DNA of 64,000 nt, taken from the NCBI RefSeq assembly GCF_905115235.1, contig NC_051849.1, positions 172,474,091 to 172,538,090 on the forward strand, read 5' to 3'. The stretch is from Hermetia illucens. Taxonomy: Eukaryota; Arthropoda; Insecta; Diptera; Stratiomyidae. Positions 24,765 through 36,231 of this stretch are shown here, one piece after another. Position 1 is the first letter of the stretch, and every line of letters begins with the position of its first letter. The notes beneath the pieces are model-generated. The model was not told the DNA's origin and searched no databases. It saw only the letters and a list, made by a program, of their open reading frames with translations. The position numbers were made by a program, and so were the translations under genes.

Positions 24765-25145
24765 TTTTAAGGTTTTGTCGAAAATTAAACCTTATTAAAA
24801 TCGGTTCACTATCTGGTTGTATGCAACTTTTTCAGAAACGTCTGTACTGATTGAGGCGAAACTTCCTGGGAATATCGGAACTCTGATCCCCAAATATCGC
24901 TGCATTTGAACTTAAGGCGGTTCCCATAAACATAAAAGATGGGTGCAAAATTGTTGTTCACCGAATATAGCCATATGAAAGGTCTCGATTAGAACTTTTC
25001 GAAGCAGATCTTACTTTTGACATTGGTTGCAAAAAAAGGGAGTCCAATGATCTGAAAAGCGTGAATTACTTCAAGGACCTCTTTTCAGAAACTACGAAAA
25101 GAAATCTTACAAAGAGCGCACATGGTATGTAGACCTCAAAATAGT
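24765..25145 (+). repeat. dispersed non-coding repeat (family N), upstream of gene B
   Basis: Carries CCTTATTAAAATCGGTTCAC, GAAACGTCTGTACTGATTGA and ATGAAAGGTCTCGATTAGAA, all found in order in the long copy at 31885-32668. It sits where the copy at 8935-9415 sits relative to gene A. Confidence 0.7.
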
Positions 25146-25149
25146 CCAC

Positions 25150-26710
25150 ATTATGATACGTACTCAAATATTATATTTTGAAAATTTCATTCATTACTTA
25201 CCCATTACAACGATTCGCAGTTATTGTCTATCTCCATACTTCATTTCTACTTCGCATATATCCTTCATAACTTCTGACCATATTTTATCCCAGACTCACT
25301 TTACAAATCAAGGTTTCACTTCTTTCCCAGTATCCTCAACGTTTTAACGTTTATGATTTGATGGCTCGTTACACTCATATACATATCATATGTATAAGCA
25401 TGACCTCAAACTGTGTGCTAACAATGAAAATTCGGTTTTTTTTCCTTAAATTGCTGAGGTAGTTGGCCCCTGTTTACTCTTAATTTAATGAAGGGTACAC
25501 TCATGGAGAGGGGGAGAAGATGGGATTCCTTCGGCCCAGGGGATTCATCAGGGATTCGTAATAGAGCAGCTTTAATAAAATTAGATTGGTTATGTAATGT
25601 CGGTATTGCTGGCTACAATTTTGACGGGGCGCACCATGATTCCAATTGAATGTTACTCGTCGTATATATGCACTGAGCATGCCTGATTATTACTACTTAC
25701 TACTACTGACGTGGGACATTATCTTGGAAAGTTTGGTGGAAATCTTATCACATGGTTTTCATAGGATTTCCACCAAACTTTCCAAAATATTATCCCCTGC
25801 ATATTATTACAATTTTATAGTTCTAGAATGAGTCGCGATATCGGAAGTTGGGCGCCTCGGGTATAAAGGTTTTGTATTCATCTTATGAGAGAAATTCTCT
25901 ATACACGATTCGTACGTAGCTAAGAATACAATATATTTCTTCATATTATGCCAAATTGCAAGATACAAATATGTACACACATATCAAAGCCATAAATACT
26001 GTCATACTAAATAAGCAAACATTGCCTACTATTGCATGATGATGTATTCATATATATGTGGGCATCTAAATCGATCTAACGCACCTTCACGCATTTCCAA
26101 TTTACTCCGTGCACAAAAGCATACATATATGTATGTAAATTAAAAACCAAGGTACACACAAACATGATGATCGGATTGAGTCATAAGCCTCGGAGAAATG
26201 CTAGGTCGACGCGGTAGAATAGGCCCCGGTCCTGTCGAGAAGTGGGCAGGGGTTTTTAGGGTAAATGCTCTTTTCTGGGTAAATTCTCTACCTTTGGTAT
26301 AGACCGATAACGGCATAAATAAGTAAATTGGGACTTTGAGTTCCACTGAGTTTCCCTGCACCGGTACAATATTTATGGGTCAGCGATTCTTATTTTTCTT
26401 TGCATGGAAACAAAATGTATGAAATGCCTTTAAATACTAAGAAACGCCGAATTTAATATGCTTAGAATTGCTTGAAGGTTTTCCATTTGAAAAGCTGGTT
26501 TGAGTGGGCTTTCAGTGTGCACTTTCTTTTTATATATTTATTTATAAAGATAATAAAAGTTATCAAGAAGAGCAAAATACAGTTTGTTTATTCGTTATTA
26601 CTTAAAATATTTTTCCACATCAGAAAAGTAAAAAAATTGAAAATTCTTGATTCATAAAGTAGAGGCGACTCATTCGCAAAATCACCTCATATAAACTTTA
26701 CTACACGAGA
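25150..26710. other. no gene recognised; scraps of repeat family N and a hairpin
   Basis: AT-rich intergenic DNA. An inverted repeat at 25726-25783 and the block GGGCGCCTCGGGTATAAAGG near 25850 are fragments of the dispersed repeat. The remainder holds no frame I can interpret. Confidence 0.4.
25726..25783. repeat. 19-bp perfect inverted repeat
   Basis: GGAAAGTTTGGTGGAAATC (25726-25744) and its exact reverse complement (25765-25783) flank a 20-nt loop. The arms extend imperfectly outward. The sequence GTTTGGTGGAAATC is the core of repeat family N (see 9335 and 31240), so this is likely two head-to-head scraps of that family. Confidence 0.8.
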
Positions 26711-26729
26711 GTGCGTGTGATCACGCCGG

Positions 26730-28575
26730 CGGTTGGAGCAGAAGAGAGATGCGGTCCCTTTGTCTCCAAACAACGGGACTCCTTCACTGCTGGCTCTCTA
26801 CTCTCGTGGCGTTCTAGAAAAACCGCGAAGAGCAGCGGCGGCGTCCTCCATCCGCTCGTATCAACAACAATGTTGTTAATCCTGCTGTGCCACAGGTTCT
26901 TGACACATGGACGGCGTCAAGACCTAAGCAAGTTAGTCCGAACAAAACGAGCAAAACAAATACGTGTTTGCTTGCTAAATGTTGGTACCCTAACTGAAAA
27001 GACCGAGGAACACCCAAAAGCCCTTCGGAAAAGGCGCATTGATACCTCCGCTCCGCAAGAAACCCTATGATCTGGTGCCAAAAGCTGCGAGATTGAACGC
27101 GAACGCGGTAAAAATGGCTATAAACTTCTCTATTGTGGTAGCCCACACACTCAATACGGTTTTGAAATTGCCATCTCAGAGGGTTTCCGTGATGTCATTA
27201 AAGAAGGTGAACGATTTGATGATCGGCTAATGAAGCGCACCATTATTTCAGCTGATCGCACTATTCACTTCTTCACTGCGTGCACGCCACAGACAGGACG
27301 ACCTGATGCCGAGAAAGATGCCCCCTGGAAACTTCTCGATGAAAAGACTTGTCACGTGCCAGCTGACGACTATATCATCACTGCCGGCGACCTTAATGGT
27401 GATGTGGGTGAAAAGGCACGGGGGGAAGGGATTTGGAGCGCGCAATAAGGATGGCGAGTCTATAATCGATTTTGTTGACACCCATGAACTTGTACTTATG
27501 AATACATAGTTCATTAAACGATTTTCTCATTTTCCTACATTTTATCGTGGGAATAGTAAAACGCACATTGACTATATTCTCAAAAGACGCCGACATTTTA
27601 CCACTGTCACTGATTGCAAAGCCGTTCCCTATGAGACCATCGCACCCTAACATCGGTTATTGATGGCCGTCCTGCAAATTAAGCCACCGATAAAACAGCG
27701 TGAGGAACGCACTGGCCCGCGGCGCATTAAATGTTGGTGATTTGATGAGAAGAAAGAGGAAACGATCTCACTCACACGATTACCGACCATTGCGAATGTG
27801 GAAGAATCGTGGAACCAAATGAAAGACACGATCCACAAAGCGGCACTGTAACCCTCGGGGTCACCAAGCCGGGTAAAGGGTACATCCACCGAGATACTTG
27901 GCTTTGGAATGATGATGTTGAAATGAAGGTCCGTGAAAGGAAACGCCTCTACCACAAATTTCCCGACGATAAAACGCCTGCTAATTGGCAAATTTATAAG
28001 AATGCTAACCGTGAAGCATAGAAAGCGGTCGCTGCCACCCGAGCGGACTATTACAAAAATCTTTACGACAAATTGAACTCTCGGGATGGCGAGAGAGATC
28101 CGTATCGACTTGCTAAAAGCCGTGAAGAACTTACACAGGATATCGAACACATCTATTGCGTTAATGACAATAACGGTACTTTACTTACCAACTGCCGGGC
28201 CGAAACGGATAGAATGCGAGAATACTTCAAACAGATTTGAACTGAAGCATTTGCTCATCCTCCACTTCGACAACATTGCCGACATTTGGAGCGGTTCCAC
28301 CTGTCAGCGCAATTGAAGTCGAGCAGGCAATAAAACGAATGAAATCTGGAAAAGCCACAGGACCTAATGACATCGTATCTGAGCTCTGGAAAGCGAAGAG
28401 CTGGGACCCAACACTGTGGCTCAGTGAATTCTTTAATCGGGTTATTCAGGAAGGAAGAACACCATCTGACTGGCAAGAAAGTACCACAGTTCCAATATGG
28501 AGAAAGAAAGGTAGTCCAGTAGAGTGTTCAAATTACTGTCCGATCCGGTTACTTTCCCATACCATGAAGATCACG
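26730..28575 (+). mobile_element. RTE-clade LINE, 5' half, copy 2
   Basis: Plus-strand frames give the endonuclease (IRVCLLNVGTLTEKTEE near 26960; DDYIITAGDLNGDVGEKA near 27365; HIDYILKRRRHF-type motif near 27570), the linker (TWLWNDDVEMKVRERKRLYH near 27895) and the start of reverse transcriptase (KRMKSGKATGPNDIVSELW near 28335; SNYCPIRLLSHTMKI near 28530). It breaks off at about 28572 where the next LINE begins shortly after. Same family as 9445-11085 and 61945-64000. Several stops and frame changes; dead. Confidence 0.88.
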
Positions 28576-28689
28576 GAGATCACCCCAGGTGATCTATTTG
28601 CATCAACTGCAAGAGATTGTTATCACTCTGATTCCTCACCACGAAAATAACGGAAGGCAAACGATTGTTCATTCATTCATTCGAGAGAA

Positions 28690-30570
28690 TAATACTTCAA
28701 ATAACTGCGGAGGAGCTGTGGGGAATATGTGGTAGGATCGGTGTTAACAAGGCCACTGGTTAGGATTGCATCCCTAATGGAGCTTTGAAGCTGGCAGTGT
28801 AGACTAGGCTTGAAATTTTCACTCACACTTTCAAGGCGAGCCTAAAAGAAGGAATATTCCCTGCCCAGTAAAAATAGCAAAAGTTGGTGTTTCTTCCCAA
28901 GCCCAACAAACCAACTGGAGACTCATTATTATATCGTCCTATCTCCCTGCTGGATAAAATGCGGAAGATGACGGAGAGAGTTATCTACAAGAGACTCATA
29001 TCCGTCGTAAAAAACAGTAACTTGCCGTAGCGCCGGTGAATCTAGTAAAAGACGCGCTAACTTCGGACAGCTGCCGACAGCGTTTTAGCATTGGAAGTGG
29101 AAAATGCATTCAACTCCGCCAATTGGAATCAAATTAAAAGGGCGTTTTTTAACATAGGTGTTCCTGGATATTTGACGAGTCTGGCTGGGAATTCCCTCTC
29201 AGAGGAGACTTTCTAGTAATGTGCAGATGAAGGCCCCGTGGAGCACGTCGTTACATCATTGGTAGCACGGGCTCGGTGTTGAGTCCTCTGCTGTGGAATT
29301 TCGTTTATAATGGGGTGTAGGTAGTTATTACAATTATAGGCTTTGCCGATAATCTGGCATTAGTTGTTGTAGTAGATCACCCAGAGGATGTGGAGGTTTA
29401 CGCGGCAGAGACGGTGAGAGCGGTAAAGACGTGGCCAGAAAAAGCTGGATTGACCCTTGTGGATGAGAAAACGGAAGCGGTTTTAATAACGAATCGCAGC
29501 AAAAAGAACACTGTGAGAGTGGAAGTCTGTAGTTATACGGTTGTGCCAAAGCCGGATATCAAATACCTGGAGGTGATAATTGACGCCGAACTGAGCTTTA
29601 GGCTACACCAAGAGTATGCATGTCAAAAGGCAGCCAGTGCCACCGCGACACTTGCAAAAGTGTTACTGTACATTGAAAGGCAGAAACATTGTCGGAGGTT
29701 GCTTCTTGCCGGAGTGGTGCGATTATCAGTTATATGGGCAGTGGCGTTCGCAAATGCTCATATACGGAAGCAGGTAAATGCAGTTTATTGGCTGATGGTT
29801 TTGAGGATTTGCAGTGTTTTTAGAACCACACCAGATGAGGCGCTGCTGGGCATGACCCTTGTTGGTATTTTGGCGAGAGAAATGAGTGTTCTCTAGCATG
29901 CAAGATGTATGGAGCGGACACAGAAGACAGGAATGCGGCAAGGTTAGGATCGAATGGACGTACAGGCTTATCCCTAACATTAATTTCAAGTTTTTCGCTT
30001 TTATCCACGCTTTTTACTAGACAAGCAGTTGATTTCTTCCTAAAACAGGATCGGTTATTTATTTCCAAATATAAATTTCGGGTAAAAGTTGTCTCCTTCC
30101 TCAGTACTTGATCAAATCAACTGTTTTTTATTCAGATTCATCCCAAACGTTAGGGTGTGGCTTGAGGGGAAACATTGGAAGACTAACTACAACCTAAGTA
30201 CTACACACTACGGGGTTGCTACAGGCAGTATTGGTACCGCTTTGGGTTGGATGATTCATCGAATTGCCTTAGATGCGGTGGCATTCTAGACGATCCAGAG
30301 CATATAAGGTTTCACTGCCCAAGATTCACAATGGAGAGGAAGAATCTGAATCAAGTGTGGGGCAGGAGCGAGAAGACGGAGAGCTTAGTGGCGTAGATGT
30401 TGAAGTCGAAGGAGAATGGCTGGTGGTTTTCTCCGCAATCGTAAACATACAGTAGGAGTTTGTTGAAGGAAGAAAGACGAAAGGAATCGGAGGACTACTG
30501 CCTAAAGGCCTAAAGGAAACGTAGCCTCATTTTCCAATTCCTATTCGATAGCGTATCAGCGATGATCACG
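28690..30570 (+). mobile_element. R1-like LINE, reverse transcriptase to 3' end, decayed
   Basis: Motifs in order: ITAEELWGICGRIGVNKATG near 28697, YRPISLLDKM near 28935, NAFNSANWNQIKRAFFNIGV near 29108, then FADNLALVVV near 29341 where the usual ADD box reads ADN. A long open C-terminal stretch follows (29390-29896: VDEKTEAVLITNRS, PDIKYLEVIIDAEL). Near 30140-30340 lies a diverged zinc-binding tail (IPNVRVWLEGKH, CPRF). The terminal 60 bp (TTTTCCAATTCCTATTCGAT) recur at 33450. A changed catalytic residue and several stops make it dead. Confidence 0.82.
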
Positions 30571-30580
30571 TGGCTAACTT

Positions 30581-30881
30581 TAATAATAATAATAATCGTT
30601 GGCACAACAATCCATATTGGATCAGGGCCTTGAAGTGTGTTAGAGCACTTCATTCAAGACCGTAACGGTACACTACAGTAGACTGTAGGAGGCAATGTGG
30701 TCAGCATTGCGCTCGCCCGAGATTATTACCCTGATTTGACTCAGGTACTCATTCACAGCTGAGTCGACTGGTATCCGACGTCAAATCACGATACAAATCC
30801 CACTGCCGCCAGCGAGATTTGAACCGCGACCTTCCGTACGACAGCCTTGTGCTCTAACCACTCAGCTATCCGGACTACTAC
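30581..30881 (-). mobile_element. tRNA-derived SINE, copy 2
   Basis: Full-length copy in minus orientation with the same head (TCCGGATAGCTGAGTGG), B box and ATT-repeat tail as 10001-10288. The 9-bp target duplication GGCTAACTT is at 30572-30580 and 30882-30890. The paralogous uninterrupted site at about 33490-33510 reads GATCACGTGGCTAACTTTCC. It is about 97% identical to copy 1 by eye. Confidence 0.92.
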
Positions 30882-30904
30882 GGCTAACTTTACAGGAGTT
30901 CATT

Positions 30905-31460
30905 GCCTTGCTACCTGTTTTTAAGGTTTCGTGTAAAACAAAAATTTGGGGGGGGGGGGGACCGGGTGTAAATTTTTTTGTTAATCAAATATAGTCATGT
31001 GGGGTATCAAATGAAAGGTCTCGATCAGTACTTTTCGAAGTCGGTATTAGTTTTGATATTTGGTGGAGAGTGCGGGGGGTCGAAACTGAACAGGTTTCGA
31101 AATACCCTTCATACCGATATCTATTCAAATAAAATTAATAATGGTACATTACTACAATTTTTAGTAATTAGCTGCAAAACTCCCTTAAGTTCATCCTAGC
31201 ACCCAAGTAGTAGGCTATTACATAGAGTATGATCGCACCACGTTTGGTGGAAATCGCACTATTACTAACAAAGTTATATTAGGTCAAAGTAGTCGCTTCT
31301 TCGCAAATTTACGACTATGAATATCAATATCACCCGAAAGTGGATACTCTCACATAATATATGCACATTTCGTCCTACGTACTAATGCATACTTAAATGG
31401 CTATATAAAAGAAATACATAAAATCTTTCATACCTGAAGCTTCTAGCTTCCGATATTTTA
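30905..31460 (+). repeat. dispersed non-coding repeat (family N)
   Basis: A long copy: GTGTAAATTTTTTTGTTAAT, CAAATGAAAGGTCTCGATCA, TTTGGTGGAAATCGCACTAT, TACTAACAAAGTTATATTAG, then AATCTTTCATACCTGAAGC at the right end. A run of about a dozen G lies near 30948. No frame longer than expected by chance. Confidence 0.75.
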
Positions 31461-31800
31461 ATAGTGAGGTTGCGTTAGTGTGGCGGGAACCTCTAAAATT
31501 TTATCGAACTTGATATGAGGAGTGGCTTCGCCATTGTGAGTTCTACCGACCATGAAATTCGGTCTCAGTTCTGCCGAGTTAACTGATTTTTGCGCAAGTG
31601 CATCTTCTTGACAATATTGGACTGCTGTTTAGCACGTACCGAGATCCCATCGATCCAGGTCCTCAAATTCATTAAATATTCTGATCAGTATACACCGAGC
31701 GCTGTATACAGTGTCTTGAGAGTTATGGTTTTGATGCTAGTATCCGCACAATTGCGAAATTCGGGCAAGTAACGAGACCCTTCATCCTGCATATTTGATT
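31455..31800. repeat. dispersed repeat (family Q), copy 1
   Basis: Pairs with 33540-33905. Shared blocks: ATAGTGAGGTTGCGTTAGTG, GACCATGAAATTCGGTC, GCGCAAGTGCATCT, CGAAATTCGGGCAAGTAA and GAGACCCTTCATCCTGCATA. I cannot assign it to a family. Confidence 0.7.
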
Positions 31801-31884
31801 CTGAAAGGCCTCACTAAACCTCGTCCCCTCGAAATTTTGGAATGCCTTCAGATTTTTGCTTGAAGGGTTTTTTATTTAGTAGTT

Positions 31885-32668
31885 TTCTGAATTTTTTTAA
31901 CCTTATTAAAATCGGTTCAATGTCTGTCTGTCTGTCTGCCTCAAGCACTTTTCTCAGAAACAGCTATACTGATTGACACGAAATTTGATGAGAAGGTGGG
32001 AACTGTGGACCCCCAGACATGCAGTGAATGATGTTCTTCTAGGTTGGATTTCGGGGGGTCTATATTTTTTTTTCATCAAATGTAGTTATGTGGGGCACCA
32101 AATGAAAGGCCTCGACTAGTACTTTTCGAAGCTGGTCTTAGTTTGGAGATTTGTTAAAAAGGCGGGGAGTGGGAGGGGTTGTATGTGATGATTTCTTTAA
32201 CGGACCCATTCTCAGAAACTACTCAACCCAAACATTTGAAAAAAATCATGAAGCTGCCTCATTATGGTGCCTAGGCCTCAAAATACTCTCCATATCGATA
32301 TCTGTTCAAATTAAGTTAATAATAGTATATTACAATATTTTTGGTAAAATTGAGTAAACCCCCCCCCCCCCCCTCCCCCCCTTAAGTTTATTTCAGAGTT
32401 ATAAAAGTTGGTAGTAGTATAAAATATGATATGAAGCATATTATCTCCAAGTTTGATCCAAATTATACCATTAGTAACAAAGTTACAGTAGCTAAGAGTT
32501 GTCTTTACCGTGTAAATTTACAACCCGAAGTACTAAATCTGACATGCTAAATGCATATATATAACGGGCTACGTACAGATGGGATAGTTCTACACTCAAA
32601 TATACTCACAGAAGCACACAAAACCTTTCATACCTGAAGCGCCAGCTTCCGGTTTCCCGACTTGTTTA
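31885..32668 (+). repeat. dispersed non-coding repeat (family N), longest copy
   Basis: Starts near TTAACCTTATTAAAATCGGT and a TCTG tetranucleotide run. It passes GAAACAGCTATACTGATTGA, AAATGAAAGGCCTCGACTAG, GAAGCTGCCTCATTATGGTG, a C-rich run near 32360 and TACCATTAGTAACAAAGTTA. It ends ACCTTTCATACCTGAAGCGC then CCGACTTGTTT. LINE sequence resumes immediately afterwards at 32669, which suggests insertion into a LINE. Confidence 0.75.
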
Positions 32669-32960
32669 GATTCATTCCAAACATTAGGGTGTGGCGTGAG
32701 GGAAACATGGGGCGACCAACCCTAGTTCTTATAGGACAGGGTGATTGCTACAGGCAGTATCTGCACAGCTTTGGCTTGGATGATTCATCGAGTTGTCCTA
32801 GATGCGGCGGCATATCAAACGATCCAGAGCATGTGAGGTTTTACTGCCCAAGGTTCGCAATGGAGAGGAGCGAGAAGACGGAGAGCTTAATTCTGAAGAT
32901 GGTGAAACTGGCTGACAATTTCCTCCGCAATTTCCAATTGATTTGGGTTCATTAATCCTG
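32669..32960 (+). mobile_element. R1-like LINE C-terminal fragment
   Basis: Encodes RFIPNIRVWREGNMGRPTL, then SCPRCGGISNDPEHVRFYC, a CCHC-type zinc-binding tail typical of R1-group LINEs. It is the better-kept version of the sequence at 30140-30340. Confidence 0.75.
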
Positions 32961-33440
32961 CCTAACGAACGTCCGTTGCCTTTTTTCCAGGAGCGGCTTA
33001 AATTCTTTCTGATTTTATTTTGTTGTTGACAATTTCATTACGATTTCGTAAACTCAAATGATATGAAACCCTTTTCTCGTCCTTTATCGTATTAAATGGA
33101 ATAGTTGCTTCCCCTACTTTTTAAGCAAATTGTGCTACTCTCAATGAGAGCGCAGGGATAATTAAAGGTGCGTCTTCCGATAGAGAGCCGATAGGAGAAA
33201 TTTATCAGTCTGTCGAATACTTCGTCACTATGCAAGTCGGCGAGAAGACCCAAGGAATGCAGGAAATCCGCTTTTTAGATTGCTTATTCTATCTTGACGA
33301 TTATGAAATCACAATTCAAAATTCATCGGGCTGCCGGAAAAGTAACAGGCGCTTCTCACAAGTGAGTAATAAAATAATGAGAGTGTGGTTTGCTCTATAA
33401 AAAGGAGCTCAGTGGGTAGTTTTGTCCGAGAATACAGGAA
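32960..33440. other. no gene recognised
   Basis: Non-coding stretch between LINE scraps. Nothing identifiable. Confidence 0.4.
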
Positions 33441-33444
33441 TAAG

Positions 33445-33540
33445 GAAACGTAGTCAAATTTTCCAATTCCTAATCGATAACAACATCAATGATCACGTGG
33501 CTAACTTTCCCAGAGTTCGTTGCCTTCCGACCTGCTAGTG
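33445..33540 (+). repeat. LINE 3'-end scrap, SINE-free paralogue of 30515-30930
   Basis: CAAATTTTCCAATTCCTAAT then GATCACGTGGCTAACTTTCC align with the sequence on both sides of the SINE at 30581-30881, giving that SINE's empty site. Confidence 0.7.
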
Positions 33541-33905
33541 TTTTTTCGATAGTGAGGTTGCGTTAGTGAAGCTGGAACCTCTAAATTTTGATCAAGCTTG
33601 ATATCAGTAATAGCTTGGCGATTGTGACCTATAGCGACCATGAAATTCGGTCCCAGTTCTGGCTAGTTGACTGATTCTTTGCGCAAGTGCATCTCCTTGC
33701 ACAGTATTGGACAAACTGCTGTTTAGCATGTACTATTTCGATGACTTTATCTGCGGCCGCGGGAATTCGGTCCAAGTCCTGAAATCCATTATAACTATTC
33801 TATAAAGTGTCTTAAGAATTATGGTTTTGACACTAGTATCCGCGCAATTCCGAAATTCGGGCAAGTAATGAGACCCTTCATCCTGCATAGTTTGATTCCG
33901 ATTCT
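33540..33905. repeat. dispersed repeat (family Q), copy 2
   Basis: Homologous to 31455-31800 along its whole length with small indels. An extra segment around ATCTGCGGCCGCGGGAATTC lies near 33750. Neither copy encodes a recognisable protein. Confidence 0.7.
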
Positions 33906-34446
33906 CGTCGCGAGGTGTGTATGTTGATTCCTTATTTTTTGGATCCTTAGTTACGTATTAACATATTTGTTGAAAGGGAAGTACTTGGTGCACGTGAACA
34001 AACTTCGATGGTTGTGAACAAAAGGAACTATCTGAACAAATTATTTCGGTTAATTATGGTTGGTTTGCAAGTTTACATGAAAACGGAAGGACATTAGAAG
34101 ATTATTCTTAGGTGAACATTGAGTGCGAGTTAGGTAATTACACTTTCAGATAACGCTGGATAAGGATCCGTTGCATGTAAGCAATCTGTTCAAATAAAGC
34201 CTGAAAGAATCGGACGAAAGCCATCCAACTATGTAGATCATTATCTGACACATAAATAAAAGAAGCCTCCTTAGTTTTAATTCAATCTTGGTAGTAGAAC
34301 TCAAGACTAAAGGACGCCTAATACCATATTGGTTTGACTTCCAGTAAGAAATTATCGACTAAAAGTTGGTAAAATACTTTCTTTTTAGACGGACCTTTAT
34401 ATTCTCAGCGACAAAACTGTTTTAACAGAAAAAAGATCAAAACCCC

Positions 34447-35178
34447 ACATAGCAGTATGAAGAGGCAGAGGCAAGTTCTTAAACAAAAATGGAAATAACG
34501 TTTGGACGAAGGAGAGAAAGCCACGCAAATTGCTGTTTCTTTGGGATTGAAGGCATGTGCTATCAGATAAATAAAAAGGAATGCGCAAAAAATTCGCGAG
34601 CATATTAAGGCGGACATTTCTTCACCTGGAAGTACATTAATAACAAAAGTGAAAGTAGTCTTCCTACCGCTAAATACCACTTCCCTGCTGCAAACCATGG
34701 ACCAAGGTGTAATTGCTTCCTTTAAAGCATACTATCTGCGTGGAACTTTCAGGCAGTTGGTGGAACGTTTAGACGATATTATAGCATTGGATAAAGATAG
34801 GCAATTATCAATTAAAGAAATCTGAAAAAATTTTGATATTCTCAAGGTTGTTGAAAATATCGAAGCATTGATATCATCAGCGATTCAGAAATCAACAGAG
34901 AAATTCTTGAGATTGCGAATACTATAGACTTTGACGAAATCGATGAAGAGTATATATTTGACGTAATTAATACTCCTGAAGTGCCACTTTCCAACGAAGA
35001 ATTATTGAATATTATGACAGATGACACAGAATTGGTAGAACAAAATTTAGACGAGGGAGAAAAAGAGTTTCCAACCAAAAAAAATTTCAAATTTTTGGAA
35101 CACATTGAGAAGGCGTTGGAGTATTTGAACTCCTCAGCATGGATTCATCGTGATTTGTTATCAAGTGATGAGGAGTGA
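34447..35178 (+). mobile_element. internally deleted Tigger/pogo-type DNA transposon
   Basis: The N-terminal helix-turn-helix of a Tigger transposase is visible (LDEGEKATQIAVSLGLKA near 34500; RNAQKIREHI near 34578). It runs straight into the C-terminal part of the DDE domain (TTSLLQTMDQGVIASFKA near 34676; RGTFRQLVERLDDIIALD near 34738). A typical acidic tail (LSNEELLNIMTDDTELVEQ near 34987) follows and stops at 35178. The middle, with the first catalytic aspartates, is gone. One frame break and stops separate the parts. No terminal repeats identified. Confidence 0.75.
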
Positions 35179-35179
35179 C

Positions 35180-36195
35180 TCATAAATGTTCATATTTATA
35201 TACATGTGTACTTTTATAATCATGTATGATTTTATAATATTATCTAATAAACCCCCTTTATTTTGATAGTATAAACTAAAAACTTGATTCTTAGTAGGTG
35301 CTGTATGTAAAATGTTAGATTTGGTACTTCGTAAGCAACAAGCGACAATTAACGAAAAATTCGACTCTTCTTTGCCCTATGCATACGAGCATGTATTTTT
35401 TACGCTTCGACTTATCACATTTTCGACAGTTCATGGAACTAATTAACGTGATAAATCGAGGTATGCCTGTAAATATTACATTTTGGAAATTTCTACAAAC
35501 TCCCAAATGTTTTTACATAGGAAATATAACGCGGGAGGGGGGGGGGGAGGATGTTTTTGACTATCCCCCAATAACAAAAATTTTCAGAAAAAAGACTGAA
35601 AATTATCAAAATGGGTGGATACTTTAAGGCTCATTACATTTCCTTATTCGCTGGGTAGTTTGGTTTTATTAATCGAATAAACTGGGTCTGCCATTAAATT
35701 GGTTGTGCTTTATTTTTATATTTGTGTTGTCGTACTGAGGATGCAATCCGATTGCGAATATCACGGACAACGAGGTGGTAACACACGTTATATATTAATG
35801 AACTTTTCTAGGAAGTTTGCCTTTTCGGCCAGTTGATTGGGAAGAATTATTCATTGCTGCGGGCAAGTGATCCGAAGATAGTGGATATCATGCAATAATT
35901 TGGAGTTTTTTCTAGCCAAATTGTTGACGCCAGCAAAATTGATAATATTGAAATTTCTCTTGCGAAACTAGTTATTCACACACATGTCCGATTTCGAGCG
36001 GAGATAAGGTCGCTAATGAATTTATCTTTATTCTCTTGAAATTAATTATTAAGTCGGTCTGTTCTTTGCTATTAAGAAAATGAAAGTGACGTAAATACAG
36101 TGGAGCATGTGCAGCTTATTTATTTTTTATTTATAATAGAGGCTTTAAGTATTGATATTATTTTATGAGCAAGCGATATTTGTTTTTGGGAAGTT
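35180..36195. other. no gene recognised
   Basis: AT-rich DNA downstream of gene C. A G-rich run sits near 35535. A few short frames without motifs. Confidence 0.45.
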
Positions 36196-36199
36196 AATT

Positions 36200-36205
36200 T
36201 TTATT
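36200..36205 (-). promoter_or_regulatory. poly(A) signal of gene C
   Basis: AATAAA on the minus strand, 27 nt downstream of the stop codon of gene C, a normal place for a compact insect 3' UTR. Confidence 0.55.
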
Positions 36206-36231
36206 ATTTATCTACATATATTCATTACGCA

